From JANYCG01 sp031397915 (lineage in GTDB: Bacteria > Pseudomonadota > Gammaproteobacteria > Burkholderiales > Burkholderiaceae_C): a DNA stretch of 41,031 nt. Shown one piece after another: positions 26,401 to 34,550 of the stretch. Where the stretch lies: contig JANNMM010000034.1 in NCBI GenBank assembly GCA_031397915.1, positions 1-41,031 on the forward strand, in the 5' to 3' direction. The notes beneath the pieces are model-generated. The model did no database searches. It was not told the origin of the DNA and saw only the letters and a program-made list of their open reading frames with translations. Numbering within the stretch: the first letter of the stretch is position 1; every line of letters begins with the position of its first letter. Position numbers and translations under genes: made by a program.

Positions 26401-27579
26401 CTACCTCAATTTCAAGGTGGAGAGGCCCACCAGGCACAGGAGCATGGTGATGATCCAGAAACGCACCACCACTTGCGTTTCTTTCCAGCCGGTTTTTTCA
26501 AAGTGGTGGTGCAGAGGCGCCATTTTCAGGATCCGCCGGCCTTCGCCGTACTTGTGCCGGGTGTATTTGAACCAGACCACCTGAACCATCACGGAGAGGG
26601 CCTCCACCACGAAGATGCCACCCATGATGGCCAGCACAATCTCCTGCCGCACGATCACGGCAATGGTGCCCAGGGCGCCACCGAGCGCCAGGGCACCCAC
26701 GTCTCCCATGAAGACCTGAGCCGGGTGTGTGTTGAACCACAGGAACGCCAAACCCGCGCCGGCCATCGCCGCACAAAAAATCAGGAGCTCACCCGATCCG
26801 GGGATATACGGGAAGAAAAGGTACTTCGAATAAACCGAACTGCCGGTGACATAGGCGAAAACGCCCAGCGCCGATCCAACCATCACGACGGGCATGATCG
26901 CCAGGCCATCAAGCCCATCCGTCAGGTTCACGGCATTGCTGGATCCCACAATCACCAGGTACGTGAGGATCACAAAACCCAACACCCCCAGAGGGTAGGT
27001 GATTTCCTTGAAGAATGGCAACATCAAACCGGCCTTGGGCGGCAAGTTCAGGTCGAACCCCGATTGCACCCACTTGAGGAACAGCTCAAAGACGCGCACG
27101 TTGGAGTTTTCCGAGATGCTGAAGACCAGGTACAGCGCGGCCACAAGGCCAATCACCGACTGCCAGAAATATTTTTCGCGCGAACGCATGCCTTCGGGGT
27201 CTTTGTTGACCACTTTGCGCCAGTCGTCAACCCAGCCAATCGCACCGAAACCCAAGGTGACCAAAAGGACGATCCAGACAAAACGGTTGGTCAGGTCAAA
27301 CCACAAAAGCGTCGAGACAGAGATGCACAGCAGGATCAGCACGCCGCCCATGGTGGGTGTGCCGCTTTTGCTCAAATGCGACTCCATGCCGTAACCCCGC
27401 ACGGGCTGGCCTATTTTCAGCCGCGTGAGGTACCGGATCACGGCCGGCCCGGCAAACAGCCCCATCATCAAGGCCGTCAAAGCCGCCATCACGGCGCGGA
27501 ACGTGATGTACTGAAACACCCTGAAAACACCGAATTCCGGCGACAGGGTTTGCAGCCATTGGGCCAGGCTCAGGAGCAT
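26401..27579 (-). CDS. mraY: Phospho-MurNAc-pentapeptide transferase MraY
   Basis: This 392-residue integral membrane enzyme makes lipid I from UDP-MurNAc-pentapeptide and undecaprenyl phosphate. Family motifs: SKSGTPTMGGVLILL, GWVDDWRKVVNKDPEG with the paired Asp, NLTDGLDGLAI and FMGDVGALALGGALG. Its ATG lies inside the end of murF (10-bp overlap) with GGAG 6 nt upstream inside the murF codons. The final segment ends at STLKLR. Confidence 0.97.
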   Translation of the reverse strand: MLLSLAQWLQTLSPEFGVFRVFQYITFRAVMAALTALMMGLFAGPAVIRYLTRLKIGQPVRGYGMESHLSKSGTPTMGGVLILLCISVSTLLWFDLTNRFVWIVLLVTLGFGAIGWVDDWRKVVNKDPEGMRSREKYFWQSVIGLVAALYLVFSISENSNVRVFELFLKWVQSGFDLNLPPKAGLMLPFFKEITYPLGVLGFVILTYLVIVGSSNAVNLTDGLDGLAIMPVVMVGSALGVFAYVTGSSVYSKYLFFPYIPGSGELLIFCAAMAGAGLAFLWFNTHPAQVFMGDVGALALGGALGTIAVIVRQEIVLAIMGGIFVVEALSVMVQVVWFKYTRHKYGEGRRILKMAPLHHHFEKTGWKETQVVVRFWIITMLLCLVGLSTLKLR

Positions 27580-28985
27580 GCTGCCTCCGACTTTTCCTGC
27601 GCGTTGTCCTGAAGGGCGTTGACCACCCGCTCCATGCGCATGAATCGTGAGCCCTTCACCAGAACCGTGTTGTAATTTTTTGCCACAGCCCGCAACTCCC
27701 GGTTCAGGTGAACGACGTCGCTGAAGTGCCGGCCCGCACCAAACCCGGTGCTGGCTAGCTTGGACATCTCACCCAGTGTGCACAGGCCTTCAATGCCTGC
27801 CGCTTTTGCGTAGGAGCCGGCTTCCGCATGAAATTGCGGCCCCCGATCGCCCACCTCTCCCATGTCGCCGAGCACCAGCATGCGCGGCGCCGGCATAGCG
27901 GCCAGCACGTCAATGGCCGCTTTCACAGAATCCGGATTCGCGTTATAGGTATCGTCAATGAGCGTGAAACGGTAAGCACCCACTGCACCCGGCACCGACA
28001 TGGAGCGTCCGCGTACCGGCTCGAATGCTTCCAGCCCCTGCGCAATGGTGGCAGGGGACACTCCAGCGGCCAGGGTGCAGGCAATTGCGGCCAAGGCATT
28101 TTTGACGTTGTGGCGGCCCGCGATGCGCAGCGTGAAGTGCAGTGGACCCGCGGGTGATTTCACCTGAACCTGCCAGGCATTGCCCTGCCACTCTGCCTTC
28201 ACGCATTGAATGTCCGCGTCGCCGCTTTTTGTGTCGTCGGCGAAAGTCATGCAGGCCCGTGGGTCAGCAAGCTGGTGCCACAGGCCACTGAATTCATCGG
28301 AATGCGGAAATACGGCCACACCGTGGCCCTGCAAAGACGCCAGTACCGCGCCGTTTTCCCGGGCAACGGCGTCAACCGTTGCCATGAATTCCAGGTGCTC
28401 ACGCTGCGCGTTGTTCACGAGGGCAATGGTGGGTTGGGCAAGTTTTGCCAATTCGGCGATCTCACCGGGATGGTTCATGCCGAGCTCAACCGCAGCAATT
28501 CGGTGGTGGGACCGAAGGCGCAGCAGGGTCAGGGGCACACCAATATCGTTGTTGAAGTTGCCCTGCGTGGCCAGCACTTCCCCCGGCGCATGGGCTGCCA
28601 GGATGCTGGCAACCATCTGGGTAACCGTGGTTTTGCCATTGCTTCCGGTGATGGCGATCAGCGGCAGCGTAAATTGCGCACGCCAGGCTGCGGCAAGTGT
28701 TGCCAGCGCTGCACGCGTATCGGTCACCACCAGGCCGCTCAGGCCGCATTGGCCCAACGCCTCCTGCGAGCTGCAGATGGCGGCGACTGCGCCCTTGGCC
28801 CGCGCATCCGCGAGGAACTGGTTGCCGTCAAACCTGTCACCTTTGAGCGCGACAAAAAGATCACCCGGCTGGATGCTGCGCGTGTCGGTGTGAACCCGCA
28901 CGACACGGGTATTGGCATCACCTTCCAATCGGGCAGCCGGCAACCATTGCGCGGCCAGGGCGAGTGTCATCATCGGTGCGCTCAA
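27570..28985 (-). CDS. murF: UDP-N-acetylmuramoyl-tripeptide--D-alanyl-D-alanine ligase MurF
   Basis: This 471-residue ligase adds D-Ala-D-Ala to complete the pentapeptide. TDTRSIQPGDLFVALKGDRF is the MurE/MurF N-terminal substrate domain, ITGSNGKTTVTQM the ATP loop, and LIDDTYNANPDSVKAAIDVL the MurF-specific motif. It overlaps murE by ATGA and mraY by 10 bp. Confidence 0.97.
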   Translation of the reverse strand: MSAPMMTLALAAQWLPAARLEGDANTRVVRVHTDTRSIQPGDLFVALKGDRFDGNQFLADARAKGAVAAICSSQEALGQCGLSGLVVTDTRAALATLAAAWRAQFTLPLIAITGSNGKTTVTQMVASILAAHAPGEVLATQGNFNNDIGVPLTLLRLRSHHRIAAVELGMNHPGEIAELAKLAQPTIALVNNAQREHLEFMATVDAVARENGAVLASLQGHGVAVFPHSDEFSGLWHQLADPRACMTFADDTKSGDADIQCVKAEWQGNAWQVQVKSPAGPLHFTLRIAGRHNVKNALAAIACTLAAGVSPATIAQGLEAFEPVRGRSMSVPGAVGAYRFTLIDDTYNANPDSVKAAIDVLAAMPAPRMLVLGDMGEVGDRGPQFHAEAGSYAKAAGIEGLCTLGEMSKLASTGFGAGRHFSDVVHLNRELRAVAKNYNTVLVKGSRFMRMERVVNALQDNAQEKSEAACS

Positions 28986-30565
28986 GGGGAAACTCCCCGC
29001 GGAAACGCAGCGGTGCTGCGCTTTTTCAAGGCGGCAAGCACATGGGTCTGGTCTGCAAAGGGTAACTTCTCGCCCTTGATTTCCTGGTAGTCTTCATGCC
29101 CTTTGCCGGCCACCAGAACGACGTCATTGGCGCCCGCATGGCGCACCGCACACGCAATCGCCTTGGCCCGGTCCGGTTGGCTGTCCACGCCAACCCGGCC
29201 AGCGATGCCAGCGATGATCTGGTCAATGATGAATTGCGGTGGCTCCGTGCGCGGGTTGTCGCTGGTGACGAGAACGTGATCGGCAAATTGCGCGGCCACG
29301 GCACCCATAAGCGGGCGTTTGCCAGCGTCGCGGTTACCGCCGCAGCCAAACACACACCACAATTTTCCGCCACGCGATGCCGCAAGCGTACGCAAGGCAA
29401 GCAGGGTTTTTTCCAGCGCGTCTGGCGTGTGGGCATAGTCCACCACGACCAGGGGATCACCACTTGAACCCAGGCATTCCATTCTTCCGGGTACCGATGG
29501 CAAGGCCTGGCACGCCTGCACGGATTCGCGCAGCGGCACACCCAGGCCGCGCATGGCTGCGATGACCCCCAGCAAATTGGCGACGTTGTAGTGGCCAATC
29601 ATGCGAGTCGCAAGCGTATGCGACTCGCCTTGTTCCGTCACCGTGAAGCGCAGTCCGTTGTTGTCGTAGTTGATGCTGCTGGCCTGCAGACGGGCGGAGG
29701 CGCTGGTTGACACCGTCCATAAATCCAGCGGCCGTTGCTCGCCGCCATTTGACGCCCGTCCCTTTATCAGGGCAGCCAGTTCGGCACCCTTCCCGTCGTC
29801 GATATTGACCACGGCGGCCTGCAGGCCCGGCCACGCGAACAGGTCCGCTTTGGCCTGCCAATACGCCTGCATGGTGGCGTGGTAGTCAAGGTGATCCTGG
29901 GTGAAGTTGGTGAACAGGGCAACACGGATGTGCGTGCCATCCAGGCGCCGCTCCACGATACCGATGCTGGAGGCCTCGACCGCACAGGCCCGCAGCCCCT
30001 GGGTGACAAAATCACGCAAACTGCTTTGCAAAAGCACGGGGTCGGGTGTCGTCAAACCCGTGTTTTGGACCTTGAACGAAAACTCGGAGCCGCCTACCGC
30101 GTCGCTCTGGACCGCCGTCGGCAGGCCAATGCCCAAGGTGCCAATGAGCCCGCAGGCAAATTGGGTCGAAGGTTTCAGGTTTGACAAGGCGTGGGCCAGC
30201 CACCAGGCGGTGGTGGTCTTGCCATTGGTGCCGGTGATGGCCACCACGTCCAGTGCCCGCGACGGCTCTTCAAAATACGCGGCGGCTATAGGGCCAGTGG
30301 CCGCTTTAAGGCCGGCATAACTGGCAATGGCCTCGCCCTGAAAGGCAAATTCCTCAACACCTTCCCGGGCCACCAAGCAGGCGCTCGCGCCGCTGGCCAG
30401 CGCAGCGTCGACAAAGCGACGGCCGTCTGTACCAGCGCCTGGCCAAGCAATGAAACCATCGCCCGCGCGCACTTTGCGGCTGTCGGTGGTGAGCGCACCG
30501 GTCACCCGGCCACGCAACCAGTTTGCAGCCTCAAGCGGCGTGTGCAGGGTGCGCACGGCTGCCAT
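28982..30565 (-). CDS. murE: UDP-N-acetylmuramoyl-L-alanyl-D-glutamate--2,6-diaminopimelate ligase MurE
   Basis: This 527-residue enzyme adds the third stem-peptide residue. The ATP loop is ITGTNGKTTTAWWLAH. The motif SDNPRTEPP contains DNPR, the mark of enzymes that select meso-diaminopimelate rather than lysine. VVDYAHTPDALEKTL is also typical. The ATG at 30565 shares one base with the ftsI stop (TGATG); a TTG immediately before it is unlikely. Confidence 0.97.
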   Translation of the reverse strand: MAAVRTLHTPLEAANWLRGRVTGALTTDSRKVRAGDGFIAWPGAGTDGRRFVDAALASGASACLVAREGVEEFAFQGEAIASYAGLKAATGPIAAAYFEEPSRALDVVAITGTNGKTTTAWWLAHALSNLKPSTQFACGLIGTLGIGLPTAVQSDAVGGSEFSFKVQNTGLTTPDPVLLQSSLRDFVTQGLRACAVEASSIGIVERRLDGTHIRVALFTNFTQDHLDYHATMQAYWQAKADLFAWPGLQAAVVNIDDGKGAELAALIKGRASNGGEQRPLDLWTVSTSASARLQASSINYDNNGLRFTVTEQGESHTLATRMIGHYNVANLLGVIAAMRGLGVPLRESVQACQALPSVPGRMECLGSSGDPLVVVDYAHTPDALEKTLLALRTLAASRGGKLWCVFGCGGNRDAGKRPLMGAVAAQFADHVLVTSDNPRTEPPQFIIDQIIAGIAGRVGVDSQPDRAKAIACAVRHAGANDVVLVAGKGHEDYQEIKGEKLPFADQTHVLAALKKRSTAAFPRGVSP

Positions 30566-32304
30566 CAAAAACTCTCCTCCACAGCGGCGATGATTTGCGG
30601 CTTCACCGCCATGTCCGGTTGAACCGCCATCATGCGCAGGGTTTGCTGCACCACTTCGCTGAACACCGGCGCCGCAACCAGGCCACCGTAATATTGCCCC
30701 GCCGTTGGCTCGTCAATCATCACGGCCACAATGATGCGCGGCTTGTCGATCGGCGCCATGCCGACAAACCAGCCGCGGTATTTACGGTTGCCTGCCGTGC
30801 CGTAGTTTTTGCCGACCTGTTTGATCGCCGTGCCGGATTTTCCACCGACCGAGTAGCCGATGGTCTGCGCCTTCTGCCCGGTGCCGCCCGGGCCCGCCGC
30901 CATTTCGAGCATCTTGCGCACCTGCCCCGCTGTCTGTGACGACAACACCCGTGTGCCAGCTGCCGGCTCGCTGGTCTTGATCATCGTCGCCGGAATGATT
31001 TCACCGTCGTGCGAGAACACCGTGTACGAACGCGCCATCTGGAACAGCGACGCCGACAGTCCGTACCCGTACGACATGGTGGCCTGTTCGATCGGACGCC
31101 AGGTCTTGTAGGGCCGCAGCCGCCCGGAGACTGCGCCGGGAAAACTGATCTGCGGCTTCTGCCCGAAACCCGCCTGCGAAAACATTTCCCACATTTCCCG
31201 CGGTTCCATCTTCATGGCGATTTTGGTGGTACCGATGTTGCTCGACTTCTGGATCACGCCTTCGACGGTCAACAGGCCATTCGGATGCGAGTCGGAGATG
31301 ACGGCACCATGGATCGGCAACCGGCCGTTGCCGGTGTCGATGGGTGTTTGCGGGTTGACGCGCCCGGTTTCCAGAGCCAGCCCGATCGTGAACGGTTTGA
31401 CCACCGAGCCGGGCTCGAAAGTATCGGTCAGCGCGCGGTTGCGCAACTGCTCCCCGCTCAGGTTGCGTCGTTTGTCGGGCACGTAACTCGGATAGTTGGC
31501 CAGCGCCAGCACCTCGCCGGTGATGGCGTCCAGCACCACCACGCTGCCGGCCTTGGCCTTGTGCGTCGTGACCGCGTCGCGCAGTTTCTGATAGGCGAAG
31601 AACTGCACTTTGCTGTCGATGCTCAGCTGGATGTCTCGGCCGTCTGCGGGTGGCACGGTTTCACCCACAGATTCCACCACGCGCCCCATGCGGTCCTTGA
31701 TGACACGGCGCGAACCAGCACGCCCGGCAAGGTCTTTGTTGAACGCGAGCTCGACCCCTTCCTGGCCCAGGTCTTCCACGTTGGTGAAACCGACCACATG
31801 AGCCGCCGCCTCCGCTTCCGGGTATTGGCGCCGGTATTCCTTGCGCTGGTAAATGCCCTTGAGGTCCATGGCCGTGATCTGTTTGGCCACCGCGTCGTCG
31901 ACCTGGCGCTTGAGCCAGACAAAGGTCTTGTCGTCGTCGCTGAGTTTTTGGGTCAACTCCGCCACCGGCATTTCCAGCAATTTGGCCAGCTGGGCGATCT
32001 GCTTTTTGGTCAGCTGGACATCTTCCGGAATGGCCCAGATGCTGGGCGCAGGCACGCTGGAGGCGAGGATCAGGCCATTGCGGTCCAGGATGCGCCCGCG
32101 GTTGGCTGGCAGTTCCAGCGTGCGCGCAAACCTCACCTCACCCTGTTTTTGATAGAAGGCGTTGGACACCACCTGGATATAGGCCGCCCGCGCGCCCAGG
32201 GCCACAAATGCCACTGCAATCGCGGCCACGATGAACTTGCTGCGCCACACCGGCGTGCGGCTGGCCAGTAGCGGGCTGGAGGTGTAGGCAATGCCACGGC
32301 TCAT
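30565..32304 (-). CDS. ftsI: Peptidoglycan D,D-transpeptidase FtsI (PBP3)
   Basis: This 579-residue class B penicillin-binding protein cross-links septal peptidoglycan. It has a short cytoplasmic tail, one membrane segment (about residues 23-44), the pedestal beginning ANRGRILDRNG, and a transpeptidase domain with the active serine in FEPGSVVKPF (Ser300-Lys303), SSN at 354-356 and KSGT at 489-492. It overlaps ftsL upstream by ATGA and touches murE downstream. Confidence 0.97.
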   Translation of the reverse strand: MSRGIAYTSSPLLASRTPVWRSKFIVAAIAVAFVALGARAAYIQVVSNAFYQKQGEVRFARTLELPANRGRILDRNGLILASSVPAPSIWAIPEDVQLTKKQIAQLAKLLEMPVAELTQKLSDDDKTFVWLKRQVDDAVAKQITAMDLKGIYQRKEYRRQYPEAEAAAHVVGFTNVEDLGQEGVELAFNKDLAGRAGSRRVIKDRMGRVVESVGETVPPADGRDIQLSIDSKVQFFAYQKLRDAVTTHKAKAGSVVVLDAITGEVLALANYPSYVPDKRRNLSGEQLRNRALTDTFEPGSVVKPFTIGLALETGRVNPQTPIDTGNGRLPIHGAVISDSHPNGLLTVEGVIQKSSNIGTTKIAMKMEPREMWEMFSQAGFGQKPQISFPGAVSGRLRPYKTWRPIEQATMSYGYGLSASLFQMARSYTVFSHDGEIIPATMIKTSEPAAGTRVLSSQTAGQVRKMLEMAAGPGGTGQKAQTIGYSVGGKSGTAIKQVGKNYGTAGNRKYRGWFVGMAPIDKPRIIVAVMIDEPTAGQYYGGLVAAPVFSEVVQQTLRMMAVQPDMAVKPQIIAAVEESF

Positions 32305-32615
32305 GGGGTGCCTTTTTGCGCAGCAGCGGCGCGTTGTTCGGCAAGGGGCTCTTCCTTGTAGGTCACATAACTGGTGATGGCCGGTGTGGCCGTTCGCATG
32401 TGCAATTGGTCGCGGGCAAGGCGTTCGATGCGCAGGGGTGTCGCCTGGGCGCGGCGCTCCACCTGCAGGCGCTCGTTGTCGGATTCGATGCGCCGCGCCT
32501 CGGCGTTGACCCGGTCCAGCGCCGAGTAAAGGCGGCGCGATTCGTATTGCACACTCACCAGGTGCAGCGCACTGGCCAACACCGCCAGCAACAGCACAAT
32601 ATTCAACCTCGTCAT
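32301..32615 (-). CDS. ftsL: Cell division protein FtsL
   Basis: This 104-residue bitopic protein has a membrane segment at about residues 4-21 (LNIVLLLAVLASALHLVSVQ), then a periplasmic coiled coil (SALDRVNAEARRIESDNERL) ending in RIERLARDQLHM, the usual FtsL layout. It forms a complex with FtsB and FtsQ that activates FtsWI. The 82-bp gap from rsmH is unusual in this tightly packed cluster and is filled by a GC-rich repeat. Confidence 0.92.
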   Translation of the reverse strand: MTRLNIVLLLAVLASALHLVSVQYESRRLYSALDRVNAEARRIESDNERLQVERRAQATPLRIERLARDQLHMRTATPAITSYVTYKEEPLAEQRAAAAQKGTP

Positions 32616-32620
32616 GAACA

Positions 32621-32695
32621 GGCCCCCACGCTTGCCACTTCGTGTGCTGCGCTGCCCCCCGAGGGGGCCCTCGCGCCTTGGGACGGCCCTGCGGC
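32621..32695 (+). repeat. GC-rich REP-like repeat, copy 1 (rsmH-ftsL gap)
   Basis: It reads GGCCCCCACG, then CACTTCGTGTGCTGCG, CTGCCCCCCGAGGGGGCC, and a tail with TTGGGACGGCCCTGCGG. The same blocks occur in the same order on the minus strand at 16646-16722. The C-run/G-run could form a short GC stem around CGAG. It occupies nearly the whole gap between rsmH and ftsL. I associate such C5-GA-G5 repeats with Comamonadaceae intergenic DNA, from memory only. Confidence 0.7.
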
Positions 32696-32697
32696 GC

Positions 32698-33633
32698 TCA
32701 TGCCTGCGTCCTTTGCGCGATCCGCATCACGGCACTGCGGGCGCGCGGATTGGCTGCGATCTCGGCTGCGCCTGGCCTGATGCGCCCCAGCGCCTTGAGC
32801 TTCATGGCCTTGGGCGCGGCAAACGGCGCGCGGCGATCAAACACCTCACGCGAATGGCTTGCGATGAACTGCTTGACGATGCGGTCTTCGAGCGAATGAA
32901 AACTGATCACCACAAGCCGGCCTCCAGGTTGCAGCACATCCAGACTTGCCCCTAGCGCCTGTTGCAGCTCTTCAAGCTCGGCGTTGATGTAAATCCGAAG
33001 AGCCTGAAATGTGCGCGTTGCAGGGTTCTGGCCCGGCTCGCGGGTTTTGACCGTGTCAGCCACGAGCTGGGCCAGCTCGGCGGTGGTTGAAATTGGGCCC
33101 CGAGCCTGTCGGCGCGCAACAATCGCCTTTGCAATGTTGCCAGCAAACCGTTCTTCACCATAGTCACGAATCACCTCCGCTATATTTTCGCTGCTTGCTG
33201 TCGCCAACCACGCGGCCACGGTTTGCCCGCGCGAGGTGTCCATACGCATGTCCAGGGGCGCGTCGAACCTGAAACTGAAGCCGCGTTCGGGCTTGTCGAT
33301 CTGCGGCGAGCTGATGCCCAGGTCCATCAGGATGCCCGCAATACCGGCCGCTGGCAGGTGCGCGATGTCCTTGAAACCCTCGTGCCGGATGGAAAAGCGC
33401 GCATCGGTGATGGCCGCTGCTGCCGCCACCGCTTCCAGGTCCTTGTCGAAGGCAATCAGGCGCGCAGAAGGGCTGAGCTTCGAGAGCAACAGGCGCGAAT
33501 GGCCGCCGCGCCCGAAGGTTGCGTCCACGAAGGTCGCATCCGCGGCGCTGCCTGCGTTCTGGTCCGTGTTGTTGAGAAGGGCTTCGACTGCTTCGTTCAA
33601 CAAAACGGTGGTGTGTTGCCATGGGGTGTCCAC
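32698..33633 (-). CDS. rsmH: 16S rRNA (cytosine-1402 N4)-methyltransferase RsmH
   Basis: This 311-residue enzyme (formerly MraW) methylates C1402 in the ribosomal P site. Motifs: FVDATFGRGGHSRLLL (SAM loop), GILMDLGISSPQID, GFSFRFDAPLDMRMD, and ISFHSLEDRIVKQF near the C-terminus. The GTG at 33633 is chosen: it lies 10 bp after the mraZ stop with GAAGAG upstream and gives VDTPWQHTTVLLNEAVEAL, the usual N-terminus. The frame continues upstream only over mraZ. Confidence 0.96.
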   Translation of the reverse strand: MDTPWQHTTVLLNEAVEALLNNTDQNAGSAADATFVDATFGRGGHSRLLLSKLSPSARLIAFDKDLEAVAAAAAITDARFSIRHEGFKDIAHLPAAGIAGILMDLGISSPQIDKPERGFSFRFDAPLDMRMDTSRGQTVAAWLATASSENIAEVIRDYGEERFAGNIAKAIVARRQARGPISTTAELAQLVADTVKTREPGQNPATRTFQALRIYINAELEELQQALGASLDVLQPGGRLVVISFHSLEDRIVKQFIASHSREVFDRRAPFAAPKAMKLKALGRIRPGAAEIAANPRARSAVMRIAQRTQA

Positions 33634-33643
33634 CGTCCGCTCT

Positions 33644-34072
33644 TCAGAAAGAAAAATCCCTGAAGACGTCGGGCATTTCACCCTGCATCGCCTCGGCCTC
33701 GCGGGCCTCATAGGTGGCTTTGTCCCACAGCTCGAAATGTTCACCCATGCCCAGGAGCACGGTGTCCTTGACGATGCCGGCGCCACTGCGCAGCTCGGGC
33801 GAAATCAGTACGCGCCCGGTGGCGTCGATCTCGGCGTCCATCGCGTTGCCCAGGAAAATGCGTTTCCACCACTGCGCGGACATGGGCAAGGCGGCGATGC
33901 GGTCGCGGAATTTTTCCCATTCAGGGCGCGGAAACACCATGATGCAGCCGTGCGGGTGTTTCGTCATCGTCAACTGGCCGGCCGAAAGCGCCTGGAGGAC
34001 CTCGCGGTGACGCGTCGGCACCGACAAGCGGCCCTTGCCATCCAGACTCAGCTGTGAAGCCCCTTGAAACAC
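33644..34072 (-). CDS. mraZ: Transcriptional regulator MraZ
   Basis: This 142-residue protein has two AbrB-like half domains: SLDGKGRLSVPTRHREVL near the start and EIDATGRVLISPELRSGAG in the second half. In E. coli MraZ represses the dcw operon by binding repeats just upstream of itself. The GTG at 34072 gives MFQGAS, the normal opening; a TTG one codon earlier is also possible. It is the first gene of the dcw cluster, with a 512-bp AT-rich upstream region. Confidence 0.95.
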   Translation of the reverse strand: MFQGASQLSLDGKGRLSVPTRHREVLQALSAGQLTMTKHPHGCIMVFPRPEWEKFRDRIAALPMSAQWWKRIFLGNAMDAEIDATGRVLISPELRSGAGIVKDTVLLGMGEHFELWDKATYEAREAEAMQGEMPDVFRDFSF

Positions 34073-34120
34073 CAATCACCACCCTTTTTGATCGAAAACG
34101 CTGGAAAACCCGATGCGCCA

Positions 34121-34134
34121 GTGGCAAATACCAC
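34121..34134. promoter_or_regulatory. Short inverted repeat in the mraZ leader, possible MraZ site
   Basis: GTGG-CAAATA-CCAC lies about 50 bp upstream of the mraZ start. E. coli MraZ binds direct TGGG-type repeats at 10-bp steps. Here GTGG, CTGG and CGGG occur on the minus strand within 30 bp but without exact spacing, so the match to a known MraZ box is weak. Confidence 0.25.
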
Positions 34135-34152
34135 TTAATTGCACATTTTTGC

Positions 34153-34180
34153 ACTGTACCAGCAATTCACCTCGATGCAA
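34153..34180 (-). promoter_or_regulatory. Candidate sigma-70 promoter for mraZ and the dcw cluster
   Basis: On the minus strand TTGCAT (34175-34180) and TACAGT (34153-34158) are separated by 16 bp, and the start of mraZ follows 81 bp later. Both hexamers match four of six consensus bases (TTGACA, TATAAT). No other pair in the 150 bp upstream of mraZ looked better by eye. Transcript mapping would be needed to prove it. Confidence 0.35.
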
Positions 34181-34379
34181 GCAGTAATTTGGTGATTATT
34201 TTCAATAAAATCAATAACTTAGACGTGATTTTAAAGGCGTTTCCGTGAAAAAATTCCTTCTAAATTAAGCACTTAGAGATTGATATGAATGTGATACCTG
34301 AGAAGAGGGGAATTTGTAAGCCCAAAAACAAGGCAGCGGCGAAGGGTTGACGCACACATTATCGCTTGTTTTGAAAAGA

Positions 34380-34395
34380 TTAACTTGCAAGTTAA
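34380..34395. promoter_or_regulatory. Perfect 16-bp palindrome TTAACTTG/CAAGTTAA
   Basis: The whole 16-bp site is self-complementary and has the form TTAAC-N6-GTTAA. A second site of this form is centred 39 bp away at 34419-34434, and a third lies upstream of ruvC (14775-14790). Two sites about four helical turns apart would suit cooperative binding of a dimeric regulator or a DNA-bending protein. The protein is unknown. Confidence 0.5.
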
Positions 34396-34418
34396 CTAAT
34401 TGTCAAATATCACAACTA

Positions 34419-34434
34419 TTAACATGGGTGTTAA
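34419..34434. promoter_or_regulatory. TTAAC-N6-GTTAA palindrome, second site upstream of mraZ
   Basis: TTAACATGGGTGTTAA is the exact reverse complement of the site at 14775-14790 upstream of ruvC. In both places the 41-bp repeat begins 70-71 bp to the right on the plus strand. This conserved arrangement suggests one composite element rather than two chance matches. Confidence 0.5.
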
Positions 34435-34488
34435 CAATTTGAACAAATACGGAAAAATCTGCTTTTTCCTGATAAAAAAGACAGAGAA

Positions 34489-34529
34489 GTCACGTATTTA
34501 TTAGATTTATTGCTATTTTTATTATAGCA
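34489..34529 (+). repeat. Copy C of the 41-bp dispersed AT-rich element
   Basis: It starts GTCACGTATTTATTAGATTT and ends TGCTAT-N7-ATAGCA; the stem extends to 7 bp (TTGCTAT/ATAGCAA, 34510-34530). It has the same 41-bp length as copies A and B, with 32/41 and 29/41 matches by hand. It lies between the hslU 3' end and the dcw control region. Confidence 0.75.
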
Positions 34530-34550
34530 AATTACGGCGCACGTGATTTT

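Noticed and set aside
34285..34350. 21-codon plus-strand mini-gene in the AT-rich gap (MNVIPEKRGICKPKNK...)
   Set aside because: No ribosome-binding site, faces away from both neighbours, and too short to separate from chance.
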